Shown piece after piece: positions 23,205 through 31,464 of a stretch of DNA of 43,761 nt. Under the pieces are notes generated by a model, which saw nothing but the letters and a program-made list of their open reading frames with translations, had not been told where the DNA came from and ran no database searches. Origin of the DNA: a virus; the IMG/VR virus record IMGVR_UViG_3300034631_000071, positions 1 to 43,761 of that record, one strand, 5' to 3'. The position numbers were made by a program, and so were the translations under genes. The first letter of the stretch is position 1, and every line of letters starts with the position of its first letter.

Positions 23205-24022
23205 TGCTTGAGACTGCGCCGATAGTTGATGAGCGCAGTCCGATCGCCCGTCTTGTCGGCTTCCTTCTCCAGCCGCTCCAGTTCCTTGTCGGAACCCTGC
23301 CGAGCAACACCGCCACGAACGACGGCCTGAGGTGCTGGCGGCTTGGCACGCTTCTTCATGGTCAGGCTGGCCCCCATTCGCCCTACGGCAGCGGCGAGCT
23401 TCACCACCTGCCGGGGATCGGACATGTCGTAGCCGGCAAGCTCGGTCAGGCGACCAGGGTTCTTGCCAGCGGCGTAGATGAACAGCGCGGGATCGGGCGC
23501 AATGTCGGCGATGAGCGCCTGATGCGCAGGCGTCAGCACGTCGAATGCCTGCCGCTCCACCTCATCCTTGTCCCGGTAGGGCAGGGCGGCGCGCTTCGCC
23601 TGGTAATTCTGCTCCACCTGACGCCACGTCTGCGCCTCACGGTCCTTTGCGGCCTCGATCCGCAAGTCCTGCTGGCGCTTAGCTTCCTTGCGCTCCTCGT
23701 ACTCGTCCAGCGCCTTGTCATGCGCCTCACTGTCGAAGTCAAAGTCCTCCAGCTTGGGCCGGGCACCGACGACGATTGGCTCTTCCTGCTGGCTGCGGGA
23801 CTGCTCGGCGACGCGCTTCTGGAGCTGGCGGTTCTCGCGGCGCAGGTGCTTGACGAGGTCGGTTTCCTGCTCCTCGGTAGGAGGTTCGCCGTCGAACGAA
23901 GGATATTCCTCCTCGTCTTCCGGCTGCTCCTGCTGCTCGTCGGGCTGCTCGGCCTCGTCCTCCATCTCGTCGGTGAGTTCCAGAACGTCGTCGTCTTGAA
24001 TGTCGTCAGGGTTGGTCGCCAT
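23198..24022 (-). CDS. Scaffolding protein, P22 gp8-like
   Basis: 274 residues, near the 303 of P22. The acidic N-terminus (LELTDEMEDEAEQPDEQQEQPEDEEE) is followed by long charged helices (about 50-150). A basic helical C-terminus (TMKKRAKPP, then KELERLEKEADKTGDRTALINYRRSLKQA) resembles the coat-binding helix-turn-helix of scaffolding proteins. It directs coat assembly and is then released. Lying between portal and coat is the expected place. Confidence 0.8.
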   Translation of the reverse strand: MATNPDDIQDDDVLELTDEMEDEAEQPDEQQEQPEDEEEYPSFDGEPPTEEQETDLVKHLRRENRQLQKRVAEQSRSQQEEPIVVGARPKLEDFDFDSEAHDKALDEYEERKEAKRQQDLRIEAAKDREAQTWRQVEQNYQAKRAALPYRDKDEVERQAFDVLTPAHQALIADIAPDPALFIYAAGKNPGRLTELAGYDMSDPRQVVKLAAAVGRMGASLTMKKRAKPPAPQAVVRGGVARQGSDKELERLEKEADKTGDRTALINYRRSLKQA

Positions 24023-24025
24023 GGA

Positions 24026-24325
24026 TCAGCCCTCCACGCGAGGACGGCCGGGACCGCGCTTCGGCTCGGGCGTGGCGAGGGTGGCAGCCCAGCCATCTTC
24101 CAGCGCCGCCAGTTCCTCGTCAGCGTCGTTGACGACCAGCGTCTGTGCGTCGTGGATACCACCGATCTTGATCGGCTCGCCCTGGTGGTGATGCTCGTTA
24201 TGAGGGATCTCGCCCGCCTTGTAGAGCATCTTGGGATAGTCGGTGACCAGCCCGCCTTCCATCGTGGTGCGCACGTAGTCGTAGAACGCCTTTTCGGTCA
24301 CGTCCTGACCGTTGAGCTTCGGCAT
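24026..24325 (-). CDS. Small protein with AT-hook-like C-terminus
   Basis: 99 residues. The first part (MPKLNGQDVTEKAFYDYVRTTMEGGLVTDYPKMLYKAGE) looks like a compact helical domain. The end, PEPKRGPGRPRVEG, contains an RGPGRPR AT-hook-like core able to sit in the minor groove. It lies between portal and scaffold. A structural or packaging accessory is likely from position. I cannot name the family. Confidence 0.55.
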   Translation of the reverse strand: MPKLNGQDVTEKAFYDYVRTTMEGGLVTDYPKMLYKAGEIPHNEHHHQGEPIKIGGIHDAQTLVVNDADEELAALEDGWAATLATPEPKRGPGRPRVEG

Positions 24326-24362
24326 TGGTCACTCCCTCTCGCCCATGCGCCGGGCGGCTGCG

Positions 24363-26582
24363 TCAAGCGGCTCCCTGCCGCTCCATCTGTGCGATCTCCG
24401 CCCCGGTCCGGAGGCGTCGGTCGTCAATTCCGTCACGAAGGTGTTCGGCCTGGGCGCGCTTCAAGTCCGCATTGGCGAACCGCTCCTGCACCTGTGCCTC
24501 GTCGTTGGCCGCTTGCAGCCCCGTAGGCGCCTCAGGAGCGCTCTCAGGGCCCCCAACGGCCTGCGCCTGCGCCGTCTTCAGCAATGCGGACGCACGGCGC
24601 TCCTCAGCCTGTGCGGCAGCCTGTACGCCGATGGCCTGAGCCTGTGCCGCGTCCTTGGCTGCACCAGCCTCCAGCGCCTTCGCCTGGCCCATGGCCACCA
24701 GCGCCGCAGGATCGGGCTGCTGGCTCTGCGCCTGCTCGGCCATCTCCTGCTGCTCGTCCTCGGTCGGCTCAAACAACCCGAGAGCAAGGCCGCGGCGACG
24801 GTTCCACTTCTGGATCTCCTCCAACCCCTCGCCGTCCATGTTCGCGATGGCCGTGATCCACGCTGCCTGCGCGCCTTGCTGGTCCTGAGCAGCCGTAGCA
24901 ATCTCAGCCATGCCGAGCATCTGCTTGACGGTGCGGTCCCGGCGAGTAGCGGTCGCCTCGGTGACGCTGGCAATCACCTTGTACCGGCCCGTCGCGAAGT
25001 CGTTGCGGGTCTTCAACAGGTCGCCATCGAGATAATCCTCGCCAAGGGTCGCAACGCCATCGTCACCATCCTCGGTCATCGTCTCGACCTCGCGGCCTTC
25101 CTCGACGTACACCTCGCAGCTCATGCCAAGATAGATTTCGCCCTCGCGCTGGACGGACTGCCGCATGTTGTCGAGCAGCACGCCGGTCTTGGCGTCCACC
25201 CGGGCAGCAGCGATGTCCATGGCTTCCGCCGAGGTGTTCGCCCGGACCTCCTCCGCCCCGTCCTGATCGTCCTCGGTGACGTCGCGGTTGGCGATCTCCA
25301 ACAGCGCAGCGAGCGTCTGAGGAACAGCCGGTGCTTCGACCTTGTCGATGCGACCCGCTACGGCAATCGAGCCATCCTCGTTCCGCAGCGGGTTCACCAG
25401 CGCATAGGGATGGCGATCCACATTACCGCGCGCCCACATCGCAGCCAGATTGTCGGGCATCTGCTCCGGCGCGAAGATCGGCCGCTCGTACGGCGCCATC
25501 GCCTGTATCTCGGCGAGGTTCGACACCATCGCCGCATACAGCCGGGCCGCGTCGATCTTGCTGGAGGGCAGCACGCCGACGAACCACTCCACGCCATCGA
25601 CATAGTCGCGGTTGCCGTACACGGGCACGATCGGGATGTTACCGCCGGGGGTGAGGCCCTGATCCTCCAGCACCTTGACGCCGGACAGCACGTACTTGTG
25701 GCAGCGACGGCGTTTGATGCGGCGGACCTTGGCAACCCAGCCTTTCGCCTCTAGCTCGTCGCGGTCCTCCGCCTCCAGCTCGCGCTCCCAATGGCGCTGC
25801 TCTTCGTCAGGGATCAGCGCGTGGGTGTAGATCAGCAGGCGCTCGTTGCGCTCCTCGATCTCGTAATACTCGGCCACCAGCACCTGGTCAGGGCGATACC
25901 AGTCACCCCACCAAAGCGGGCGGCCCTCAGGCCAGCCCACCTCTTGTTCGTCGCCATATTCGTCCTTGAACGCGTCGGGCGAATGGCCGGTCAGCACGAA
26001 GGCGAAGCGCGCGTCCGACTTGTCGTAGAGCTTGCTGTCGGGATCGAAGAACACCGATTGGTCAGCATCCACGATCGTCAGGCCGGGGTTGATCCGCTGC
26101 TCATCATTGTCCTTGTCGAGCGGGTCAGCCCATTCCGTCGTGAGCCGGTACGCGCCAAACCCGCCGCGCGATGCCTCGCTGAAGGCGTTGTCCCGGGCCT
26201 GCTGCGACTTGAAGAAATACCCGTCCGCCCGGTGCATCCCGTCAAGCGTATCAGCCGTCTCGTTATCGCTGTTCCCGCCGGCCGGGCGGAAGTCGGGAAC
26301 GATCCGGTTCTGGCGGTAGTCGTTCTCGGCCTTGCGGATCGCCTTGCCGAGCTTGTGGATGTCGAGCTTGACGGCCTTGTCGAAGCTCTCGCCGTACTCG
26401 CCTTCCCAGATAGCGCCAGGAATGATCGAGATACGGCGGGCGGCGAAGCTGTAGGTGCGGACGAGAAGCTGAGGCGCGACCGCAGCCTCGAAGCGCTTCA
26501 TGGCCCGCTTGTGGACCTCGCGCAGCTTCTCGTTGTCGTCATCAGGACGCGTATCTTCCAATGCGGCGTCGTGATCGAGCAT
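24363..26582 (-). CDS. Portal protein, P22 gp1-like
   Basis: 739 residues against 725 in P22. The start at the ATG 26582 is tentative; a GTG at 26591 would add three residues and neither has a clear ribosome site. Features include RRISIIPGAIWEGEYGE, DADQSVFFDPDSKLYDKSDARF, WYRPDQVLVAEYYEI, PIVPVYGNRDYVDGVEWFVGVL and a long Gln/Ala-rich helical C-terminus (about 590-739) that would form the barrel. Twelve copies form the DNA channel at one capsid vertex and dock terminase and gp4. Confidence 0.9.
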   Translation of the reverse strand: MLDHDAALEDTRPDDDNEKLREVHKRAMKRFEAAVAPQLLVRTYSFAARRISIIPGAIWEGEYGESFDKAVKLDIHKLGKAIRKAENDYRQNRIVPDFRPAGGNSDNETADTLDGMHRADGYFFKSQQARDNAFSEASRGGFGAYRLTTEWADPLDKDNDEQRINPGLTIVDADQSVFFDPDSKLYDKSDARFAFVLTGHSPDAFKDEYGDEQEVGWPEGRPLWWGDWYRPDQVLVAEYYEIEERNERLLIYTHALIPDEEQRHWERELEAEDRDELEAKGWVAKVRRIKRRRCHKYVLSGVKVLEDQGLTPGGNIPIVPVYGNRDYVDGVEWFVGVLPSSKIDAARLYAAMVSNLAEIQAMAPYERPIFAPEQMPDNLAAMWARGNVDRHPYALVNPLRNEDGSIAVAGRIDKVEAPAVPQTLAALLEIANRDVTEDDQDGAEEVRANTSAEAMDIAAARVDAKTGVLLDNMRQSVQREGEIYLGMSCEVYVEEGREVETMTEDGDDGVATLGEDYLDGDLLKTRNDFATGRYKVIASVTEATATRRDRTVKQMLGMAEIATAAQDQQGAQAAWITAIANMDGEGLEEIQKWNRRRGLALGLFEPTEDEQQEMAEQAQSQQPDPAALVAMGQAKALEAGAAKDAAQAQAIGVQAAAQAEERRASALLKTAQAQAVGGPESAPEAPTGLQAANDEAQVQERFANADLKRAQAEHLRDGIDDRRLRTGAEIAQMERQGAA

Positions 26583-26618
26583 CGGCGACACTGTACCGGA
26601 ACGACATAAGCGGCGCTG

Positions 26619-26636
26619 TTAGGCTTGTGTTAGGCT
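26619..26636 (-). repeat. 18-bp tandem motif, copy 1 of 3
   Basis: Identical to the copies at 11818 and 23187. Here it overlaps the TAG stop of the large terminase gene (26635-26637) and lies about 37 bases before the portal start. The intergenic space is only about 50 bases, so if the motif regulates transcription the promoter must be very compact. Confidence 0.85.
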
Positions 26637-27852
26637 AGCGGCGGGCCATCGTCGGGATGCTGACACTCACGACGTCAGCACGCTCCTTCACGCGCCGCAC
26701 GCCCTCCAGCGCATAGCGTAGCGCGTCGATCAGGTGATTGTTTTTGTCGTCCAGCACCGGGATCGGCTCGTTGGTCAGCTTGTCCAGCTTGTAGCTGTAG
26801 GTCGCCAGCTCGTCAGCGACATGAACGCACCGCGGATGGACGACGATGTCATACGATTGGAGGAAAGCCACGCCCTCCTCAACCGACTTCGCCCCCTTAA
26901 TGCTGGGACGGACGCGCTCGAAGCCATGCCGCCGCAGGTAGCTGATCGTCTCCGGCCGGCTGCTGTCACAGGTGATCGGCCACTTGGCGGCGTCGGGAAC
27001 GCGAGAGAACAACTCCGGCAGCTGCTCGATCTCGCAGCCGATCATGTACGCCTCGTGGTCGATGAACAGCGATTGCCCGCGCAGGTAGCAGCGCACCAGG
27101 CAGGATGGGTCGATGCTGTAGCCAAAGTCCGCGCCTAGCCGGTATTCCGCCACCCCGACATTGGCGAACTCCTCCTCGCTACCCACCCGCCAGTTCTTGA
27201 AGACCCGCGCCTCGCTGTTGCGCCAGTATGCCCCACGCCAGATGTGGAGGTACTTGTCGTAGTCGCGCTCCCGCTGCCACTCCATCTGCGCCCGCAACTC
27301 ATCGGGAAACCAAGGATTATCGTCATGTTGAACCTCGATCACGCTGGCGTCGGGCGGGGGCACCTCACCGCGGAACAGCGCGTCCACCGGGTCATCAGCC
27401 TTCAGCGGGTTCCACGTCAGCCAAATCTCGCTCCCCGGCGCGCGGATCGTCGGGATGAGCGTGTCCAACGATGCCTGAGTGATGGTCTGCGCCTCGTCCA
27501 CCCATGCGATCGTGACACCCTCCAGCGACTTGATCTGGCTGGCGTTACCCCGAAGGCCGGCGAAGATGAACAGCGAGCCGTTCTGGCCGCGGATCTCCGT
27601 CTCAGTGCTGTCGAAGAATGCCCGCACGCCCATGCGCTCGATTTCGTCGTCGAGAAGGCGCTTGGAGCTGTCCTTGATGCTCTTCTGGACCTCGCGGGCA
27701 CACAGGACACGTTCCGGCCCCTGTAGCGCCTTCAGCACCAGCGCAGAGGCAACCGAGCGCGACTTGCCGCCGCCACGCCCGCCCCAGATGGCCTTAAAGC
27801 GGGATGGCTCGAATAGCTGCTGCGACCACTCAGGCAGCTCGACTGACGCCAC
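26635..27852 (-). CDS. Large terminase subunit
   Basis: 405 residues from a GTG at 27852 with GTGGAGG eight bases upstream; an in-frame ATG at 27900 lacks a site and lies deep in the previous gene. Walker A is GGRGGGKS (24-31) and Walker B is TIAWVDEA (Asp119-Glu120). The C-terminal RNase H-like nuclease shows GADFGYSIDP, ITCDSSRPE and NNHLIDALRYAL with its metal-binding Asp residues. It drives headful-type DNA packaging. It is shorter than P22 gp2 (499) and closer to the PBSX-type terminase group. Confidence 0.92.
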   Translation of the reverse strand: MASVELPEWSQQLFEPSRFKAIWGGRGGGKSRSVASALVLKALQGPERVLCAREVQKSIKDSSKRLLDDEIERMGVRAFFDSTETEIRGQNGSLFIFAGLRGNASQIKSLEGVTIAWVDEAQTITQASLDTLIPTIRAPGSEIWLTWNPLKADDPVDALFRGEVPPPDASVIEVQHDDNPWFPDELRAQMEWQRERDYDKYLHIWRGAYWRNSEARVFKNWRVGSEEEFANVGVAEYRLGADFGYSIDPSCLVRCYLRGQSLFIDHEAYMIGCEIEQLPELFSRVPDAAKWPITCDSSRPETISYLRRHGFERVRPSIKGAKSVEEGVAFLQSYDIVVHPRCVHVADELATYSYKLDKLTNEPIPVLDDKNNHLIDALRYALEGVRRVKERADVVSVSIPTMARR

Positions 27853-28144
27853 GGAATAGCACCTCCACAAACGCCTTCGTTGTTTCGTCGCCCAGGTCAA
27901 TTTCCTTAGGCAGGATCGATGCCACCACCTTCAGGTACTGGTCCGGCTTCTCGGTTCGGACAGCCTCGATCACCGCGGCACCATTCTCGGCGAAATCCTG
28001 TTGCATCGCGCTCAGGAAGGCCTCGCCTAGCTTGGCACGCGCCCCTTTGGGCCTGCCTCCATTTCCGCTATTTCCCGCTACAAAGCGGCCCTTCTCGTCC
28101 TGCGCAGGAACAGGCCTCTCGCCATTGACGGCCAGGTCACCCAC
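27830..28144 (-). CDS. Small terminase subunit (probable)
   Basis: 104 residues, GTG start. The N-terminus KGRFVAGNSGNGGRPKGARAKLGEAFLSAMQQDF is a common opening of phage packaging or DNA-binding proteins. A helical region with YLKVVASILPKEIDL follows, which recurs in small terminase-type proteins. Its 3' end overlaps the large terminase start. P22 gp3 is longer (162), so the call rests mostly on gene order and this N-terminal pattern. Confidence 0.65.
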   Translation of the reverse strand: MGDLAVNGERPVPAQDEKGRFVAGNSGNGGRPKGARAKLGEAFLSAMQQDFAENGAAVIEAVRTEKPDQYLKVVASILPKEIDLGDETTKAFVEVLFRGVSRAA

Positions 28145-28400
28145 GATCTCGCTCCTTACGGTTCAGCGCACGGATGCGGCTGCGGACGGACCATGCGGTT
28201 CTGCCCATCTTCTCTGCGATCTGGTCTGCTGTGAGCATCTTGCGGCGGAGGCGGGATAGCTCACGATCGTCGGCTTGACCCCACAGCCGGCGGTTGCCCT
28301 TCGCGTTTCGGGACAGCGCGCGGCACAGGATGTCCAAGTCCTGTTCGGTCAATGGCCTTTCCCGGCTGAGCGCGTCGGCGAAATAGGTGACGGCGTTCAT
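28137..28400 (-). CDS. Small HTH (Myb/SANT-like) DNA-binding protein
   Basis: 87 residues from the ATG at 28400, which overlaps the upstream stop (TGATG). The C-terminal half, LSRLRRKMLTADQIAEKMGRTAWSVRSRIRALNRKE, is a helix-turn-helix with the spacing of small phage Myb-like or sigma-like DNA-binding modules. The first half is helical (LTEQDLDILCRALSRN). Lying just upstream of terminase it might regulate late genes. A longer frame through 28661 would be out of keeping with the overlaps. Confidence 0.6.
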   Translation of the reverse strand: MNAVTYFADALSRERPLTEQDLDILCRALSRNAKGNRRLWGQADDRELSRLRRKMLTADQIAEKMGRTAWSVRSRIRALNRKERDRG

Positions 28401-28651
28401 CAGATCTCCCCCATGTTGCGAGCGTGCTGGATGAAGCGCTGGACGTGGAGGACAGCATCCTCTTCGTAGCCAGCGAGGCGTTGTTCGAGGTCGGTAGTCG
28501 GCTCTCCACGGGCGATCATCATGCTGGTGGAGCGGATGCCGAGCCAGTCGCAGAGGCGCTGGTGGAGCGGATCGTGATCGCGGTCCATCTGCGCGATGCC
28601 GGTCAGGCCAGCCGGGTAGCCCATCCAGGCGGCGGTCTGCGCCTTGCCCAT
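28400..28651 (-). CDS. Hypothetical phage protein
   Basis: 83 residues. It opens MGKAQTAAWMGYPAGLTGIAQMDRDHDPLHQRLCDWLG and continues as helices. The ATG at 28651 overlaps the previous stop (ATGA) with GAGGGG upstream. The sequence looks like a conserved small phage protein, but I cannot assign a role. The conserved-looking DxDHDPLHxRLCxWL block might bind a metal through its His and Asp residues. Confidence 0.55.
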   Translation of the reverse strand: MGKAQTAAWMGYPAGLTGIAQMDRDHDPLHQRLCDWLGIRSTSMMIARGEPTTDLEQRLAGYEEDAVLHVQRFIQHARNMGEI

Positions 28652-28812
28652 CACCCCTCACTCCTCTGCCAAGATGCGATCGGCACGCCCTTGCACGCGC
28701 TCCCCAGCTTCCAGTCGTAGCCTTCGGGCTTGCGGTTGCGGGCTATCCAGCCGTTGGCGAGGCGCAGATCGACAAGCTCATGTGGCGGGCAGCGCCCTGT
28801 GTTCGCCGGCAT
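28651..28812 (-). CDS. Small hypothetical protein
   Basis: 53 residues from the ATG at 28812 (ATGA overlap with the upstream stop). It has two Cys (residues 8 and about 42) and aromatic residues in RNRKPEGYDWKLGSACKG, and no membrane segment. An upstream in-frame start at 28881 would bury it in the previous gene and is less likely. Function unknown. Confidence 0.5.
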   Translation of the reverse strand: MPANTGRCPPHELVDLRLANGWIARNRKPEGYDWKLGSACKGVPIASWQRSEG

Positions 28813-29171
28813 CACGCGGCCTCCCCCAGCGTGTGTTCGCGGTGGTGGTCGAGCCACGCGATCATCGTCGGGCGCTCCCACTCCATCGCTTCGCGTAGTT
28901 CATCGATCAGGGTGTCGCGCTCTTCGATGATCGCGGCCGCGGTGCCATGCTCAATCCGCTCGTCCTTCGCCTTGAGGTGGAGGTAGGCGATCCACGAATG
29001 GCGCTTGTCCCGGCGGTGACGCAGACGCCAGCACTCCACCGTGCCGGTCGCGGCGTGAGAGCTGCCGACGCGCTGGCCGCAGCCGAAGCACACGCCAGCC
29101 TCGCCGAAGCGGCTGACATCGGCCACAGTGACCAGAGGGGACCAGGCGGGTACGTGGATCATCTGCTTCAT
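28812..29171 (-). CDS. Hypothetical protein with Cys/His cluster
   Basis: 119 residues. CFGCGQRVGSSHAATGTVECWRLRH supplies two CxxC-like cysteines, a third Cys and histidines that could bind zinc. The rest is helical and acidic (AAIIEERDTLIDELREAMEWERPTMIAWLDHHREH). It follows the replication gene with a five-base gap. A nucleic-acid-related role is possible for a small zinc protein; nothing more can be said. Confidence 0.5.
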   Translation of the reverse strand: MKQMIHVPAWSPLVTVADVSRFGEAGVCFGCGQRVGSSHAATGTVECWRLRHRRDKRHSWIAYLHLKAKDERIEHGTAAAIIEERDTLIDELREAMEWERPTMIAWLDHHREHTLGEAA

Positions 29172-29176
29172 CCGTC

Positions 29177-29917
29177 TCAGTGCGCCATTCCGCTCGCTAT
29201 TCCGGCCGCGAGCTGGCCGAACCCTCGCGGGCCAGCGTGACCGTTCGGGCGGGGAGGGGGATCAACCGTGGCGATGCCGCGGAGGTGCGGGGCAGCCTGA
29301 AGCTTGGCGAGGTAGGCGGCACGCGCCTCGTCATCCATCGGCTTGGCGGTGGTCGCCGCGTCAGCCGGGCCGCTCATCTCCAGCGCCTTCATGAAATTCT
29401 CGGGGCTTTTCAGCATCCAGCCGATGTTGGCCCGCCAGCCGCGGTCGTTCTTGCCGCAGTGAAACGGGGACCGGCCAAGGTTGGCGATGGCCCGCAGCAC
29501 GGCATCCTCGCCGTGTTCCTTCACCCGGAGCGCCAGCAGCTTCCGCCGGTTGGCGTCGAGCGCATTGGCCCTCGTCGCCCCAGCCGCAGCCGGTCCGTCG
29601 TTCCAAGCCGAAACCGCTTTTTCCGAAAATGGGGGGCAGATCGCTTTAGCGATCTCAGGGGTTACGGGGGGGTTAGAATATATATCATTGGGGGGGGCGG
29701 CTTCGGCGTAACGTTCTGTAACGTCATGTAACGCGTTACCTGCGTTACCATCCTTGCCCTTGCCCCGGTGCTTGCGGACGCGCGCGGCGGTATCAGCGCG
29801 CTTCTTTGCCGCCTTTTCCTCCCGCACGGCTGCGTCAGCTTCCACCACAGCGAGAAGCATCTCAGGCGTAGCCCCCTGTGCGACGAGGGCGCGAAAAATG
29901 GCCGGATCTATGCTCAT
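29177..29917 (-). CDS. Replication initiator / replisome organiser-like protein
   Basis: 246 residues. The N-terminal part (about 1-60) is a charged helix ending in a basic block RKHRGKGKD. A linker (about 60-115) is encoded by the iteron-like cluster. The C-terminal part, LLALRVKEHGEDAVLRAIANLGRSPFHCGKNDRGWRANIGWMLKSPENFMKALE, is a pattern typical of phage replication proteins that load helicase at the origin. The arrangement with the origin inside its own gene resembles lambda O. It starts in an ATGA overlap with the methyltransferase stop. Confidence 0.65.
   Translation of the reverse strand: MSIDPAIFRALVAQGATPEMLLAVVEADAAVREEKAAKKRADTAARVRKHRGKGKDGNAGNALHDVTERYAEAAPPNDIYSNPPVTPEIAKAICPPFSEKAVSAWNDGPAAAGATRANALDANRRKLLALRVKEHGEDAVLRAIANLGRSPFHCGKNDRGWRANIGWMLKSPENFMKALEMSGPADAATTAKPMDDEARAAYLAKLQAAPHLRGIATVDPPPRPNGHAGPRGFGQLAAGIASGMAH
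29660..29748. other. ori: Candidate replication origin: iterons plus AT-rich segment
   Basis: GTAACG occurs at 29708, 29718 and 29728, an exact 10-base period, and its inverse CGTTAC at 29734 and 29743. A further GTTACG lies near 29660. Between them is TTAGAATATATATCATT (29673-29689), the most AT-rich stretch nearby, flanked by G runs of 7 and 8. Iterons plus an easily melted segment inside an initiator gene is the lambda-type origin plan. No experimental support is available here. Confidence 0.6.
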
Positions 29918-31464
29918 GCGGCGATCTCCAGCGAGGTCAGGGCCTCCACCGCCACGATCCGCTGACCGATCCAGGCCATCACGGGAACCGCCATCGAGTT
30001 CCCCAGCGCCTTGTAGCGGGGGCCATCAGCCATCGGCTTTCCGCGATGGGGAACCAGGGTGTAATCGTCAGGGAAGCCTTGGAGCCGTTCGCACTCGCGG
30101 GGTGTCAGGCGGCGGACCGCGCTGCCATACTGGACCGAGGCATGGCCACCACCGTTCGTGTGGCTGTCCTTGTGGCCCATGCTGCGTAGGGTCGACATGA
30201 CCTCGCCAACCCCAAAACCGGCTTGGCCTGATGCCTTGCAATCGAAGGCGATAGCTTGGGCGTGATGGCGGGCTTCAAGTGTGTAAGCGCAATCCGCCTG
30301 ATAGCCCTTGCCCTGAGGACCAGCCTTCAGGTTCTGGCTAACAGCCCTTTCCTGGATGGCGAACGCTACCGCAGGGGGGTGCATTCCAGCCGCCAGAGGA
30401 TGGCAGGGATCGCCAGCTTTCGGGTTGCTGTAATTCGCGGCGCTTGTGATCTGCGTCGTATCAAATGGCACCGGCACCAGAGGCGTACCCCGCCCAGTCC
30501 CATCCTCAGAAGCATCAAATCCCTCGCCGCGCAGAGCGTGCGTGATGAAAGTCTCGACTTCGAAATCGCACTTCTGCCCCTTTGCTACGAGGCAGGCTGC
30601 AACATCCACGCTACCAGCGGTGTTGCCCCCGCCAAAGGCGACAGCGTTCGGGCGTTTGGCCCGTAAAGCCGGTGAGGCTTGCTCGACAATCCCTAGGCCG
30701 CTTCGCTGCGCGGCGGTGCCGGCCGCTCCCTCGCCGCTCCGATCAAGGCAGTCGCTGTCAATGCCCCATGCAGAGCCGGAGGCAGAGTTTTGCCCCGCTT
30801 CTCGGCTCGGCGCAGGATGCCCTGACAGGCTGTGGCGCTCAAAAAGTACCGCTGCGGCACGTCGCCAGTCTCCAAGATATCCGACAGCGAAGATACGACG
30901 GCGCCGCTGTGGTACTCCGGCAAACTGAGCGTCGAGCACTCGGTAGGCGACACCGTACCCGAGCTCTTGAAGTCCGGCCAAGAAACATCCGAGCGCATGA
31001 CTTTCGTCAGCGTCATATTCGTCCTCGACCACGATCTCTTCCCCGTCTTCGGGTCCGTTGTCGCTGTCCAAGTCGATTTGCGGCGGACATGGATCGGGAG
31101 CGTCGTGGGATAGGCTGGAAAAAACGCCGGGGACGTTCTCCCAAACGACCCAGCGGGCGCGTGTTCGAGCAGCAAGCAGGAGAAACTGGAGCGAAAGGTT
31201 GCCACGGTCGCCGCCCAATCCCGCTCGGAGGCCGGCGACGGAGAAGTCCTGACAGGGGGTTCCTCCGACAAGAAGGTCAATTGGCCCATACTCATCGCCC
31301 TTGATGGTGGTGAAGTCGCCGTGGAGCGGCGTGTCGGGATAGTGGTGTGAAAGGACGGCGCGGGGCGCGGCCTCAATCTCGCTGTACGCCGCAGCCTCCC
31401 AGCCCAGCGGCTTCCATGCGACCGTGCTGGCGCTGATGCCGGCGCAGACGTCGAGGTAGCGCAT
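29914..31464 (-). CDS. Orphan C5-cytosine DNA methyltransferase
   Basis: 516 residues. Motif I is DVCAGISAST (5-14), motif IV GGTPCQDFS with catalytic Cys71, motif VI WENVPG (108-113), motif VIII QRRRRIF (186-192). A long variable recognition region runs to about 440, then motif IX RRLTPRECERLQGFP and motif X ALGNSMAVPV. It transfers methyl from SAM to cytosine C5. No restriction partner is visible, so self-protection against host restriction or regulation is the likely role. The target sequence cannot be read from the protein. Confidence 0.92.
   Translation of the reverse strand: MRYLDVCAGISASTVAWKPLGWEAAAYSEIEAAPRAVLSHHYPDTPLHGDFTTIKGDEYGPIDLLVGGTPCQDFSVAGLRAGLGGDRGNLSLQFLLLAARTRARWVVWENVPGVFSSLSHDAPDPCPPQIDLDSDNGPEDGEEIVVEDEYDADESHALGCFLAGLQELGYGVAYRVLDAQFAGVPQRRRRIFAVGYLGDWRRAAAVLFERHSLSGHPAPSREAGQNSASGSAWGIDSDCLDRSGEGAAGTAAQRSGLGIVEQASPALRAKRPNAVAFGGGNTAGSVDVAACLVAKGQKCDFEVETFITHALRGEGFDASEDGTGRGTPLVPVPFDTTQITSAANYSNPKAGDPCHPLAAGMHPPAVAFAIQERAVSQNLKAGPQGKGYQADCAYTLEARHHAQAIAFDCKASGQAGFGVGEVMSTLRSMGHKDSHTNGGGHASVQYGSAVRRLTPRECERLQGFPDDYTLVPHRGKPMADGPRYKALGNSMAVPVMAWIGQRIVAVEALTSLEIAA

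Noticed and set aside
22219-24526. Very long plus-strand frames opposite coat, scaffold and portal
   Set aside because: Shadows of GC-rich coding on the other strand; translations are rich in Arg, Leu and Val without family signals.
26592-26634. Standard sigma-70 promoter for the portal gene
   Set aside because: I could not find a convincing -35/-10 pair; the 18-bp motif is the only clear signal.
30582-31304. Frames on both strands within the methyltransferase gene
   Set aside because: The methyltransferase frame contains all conserved motifs; the others are antisense or out-of-frame.
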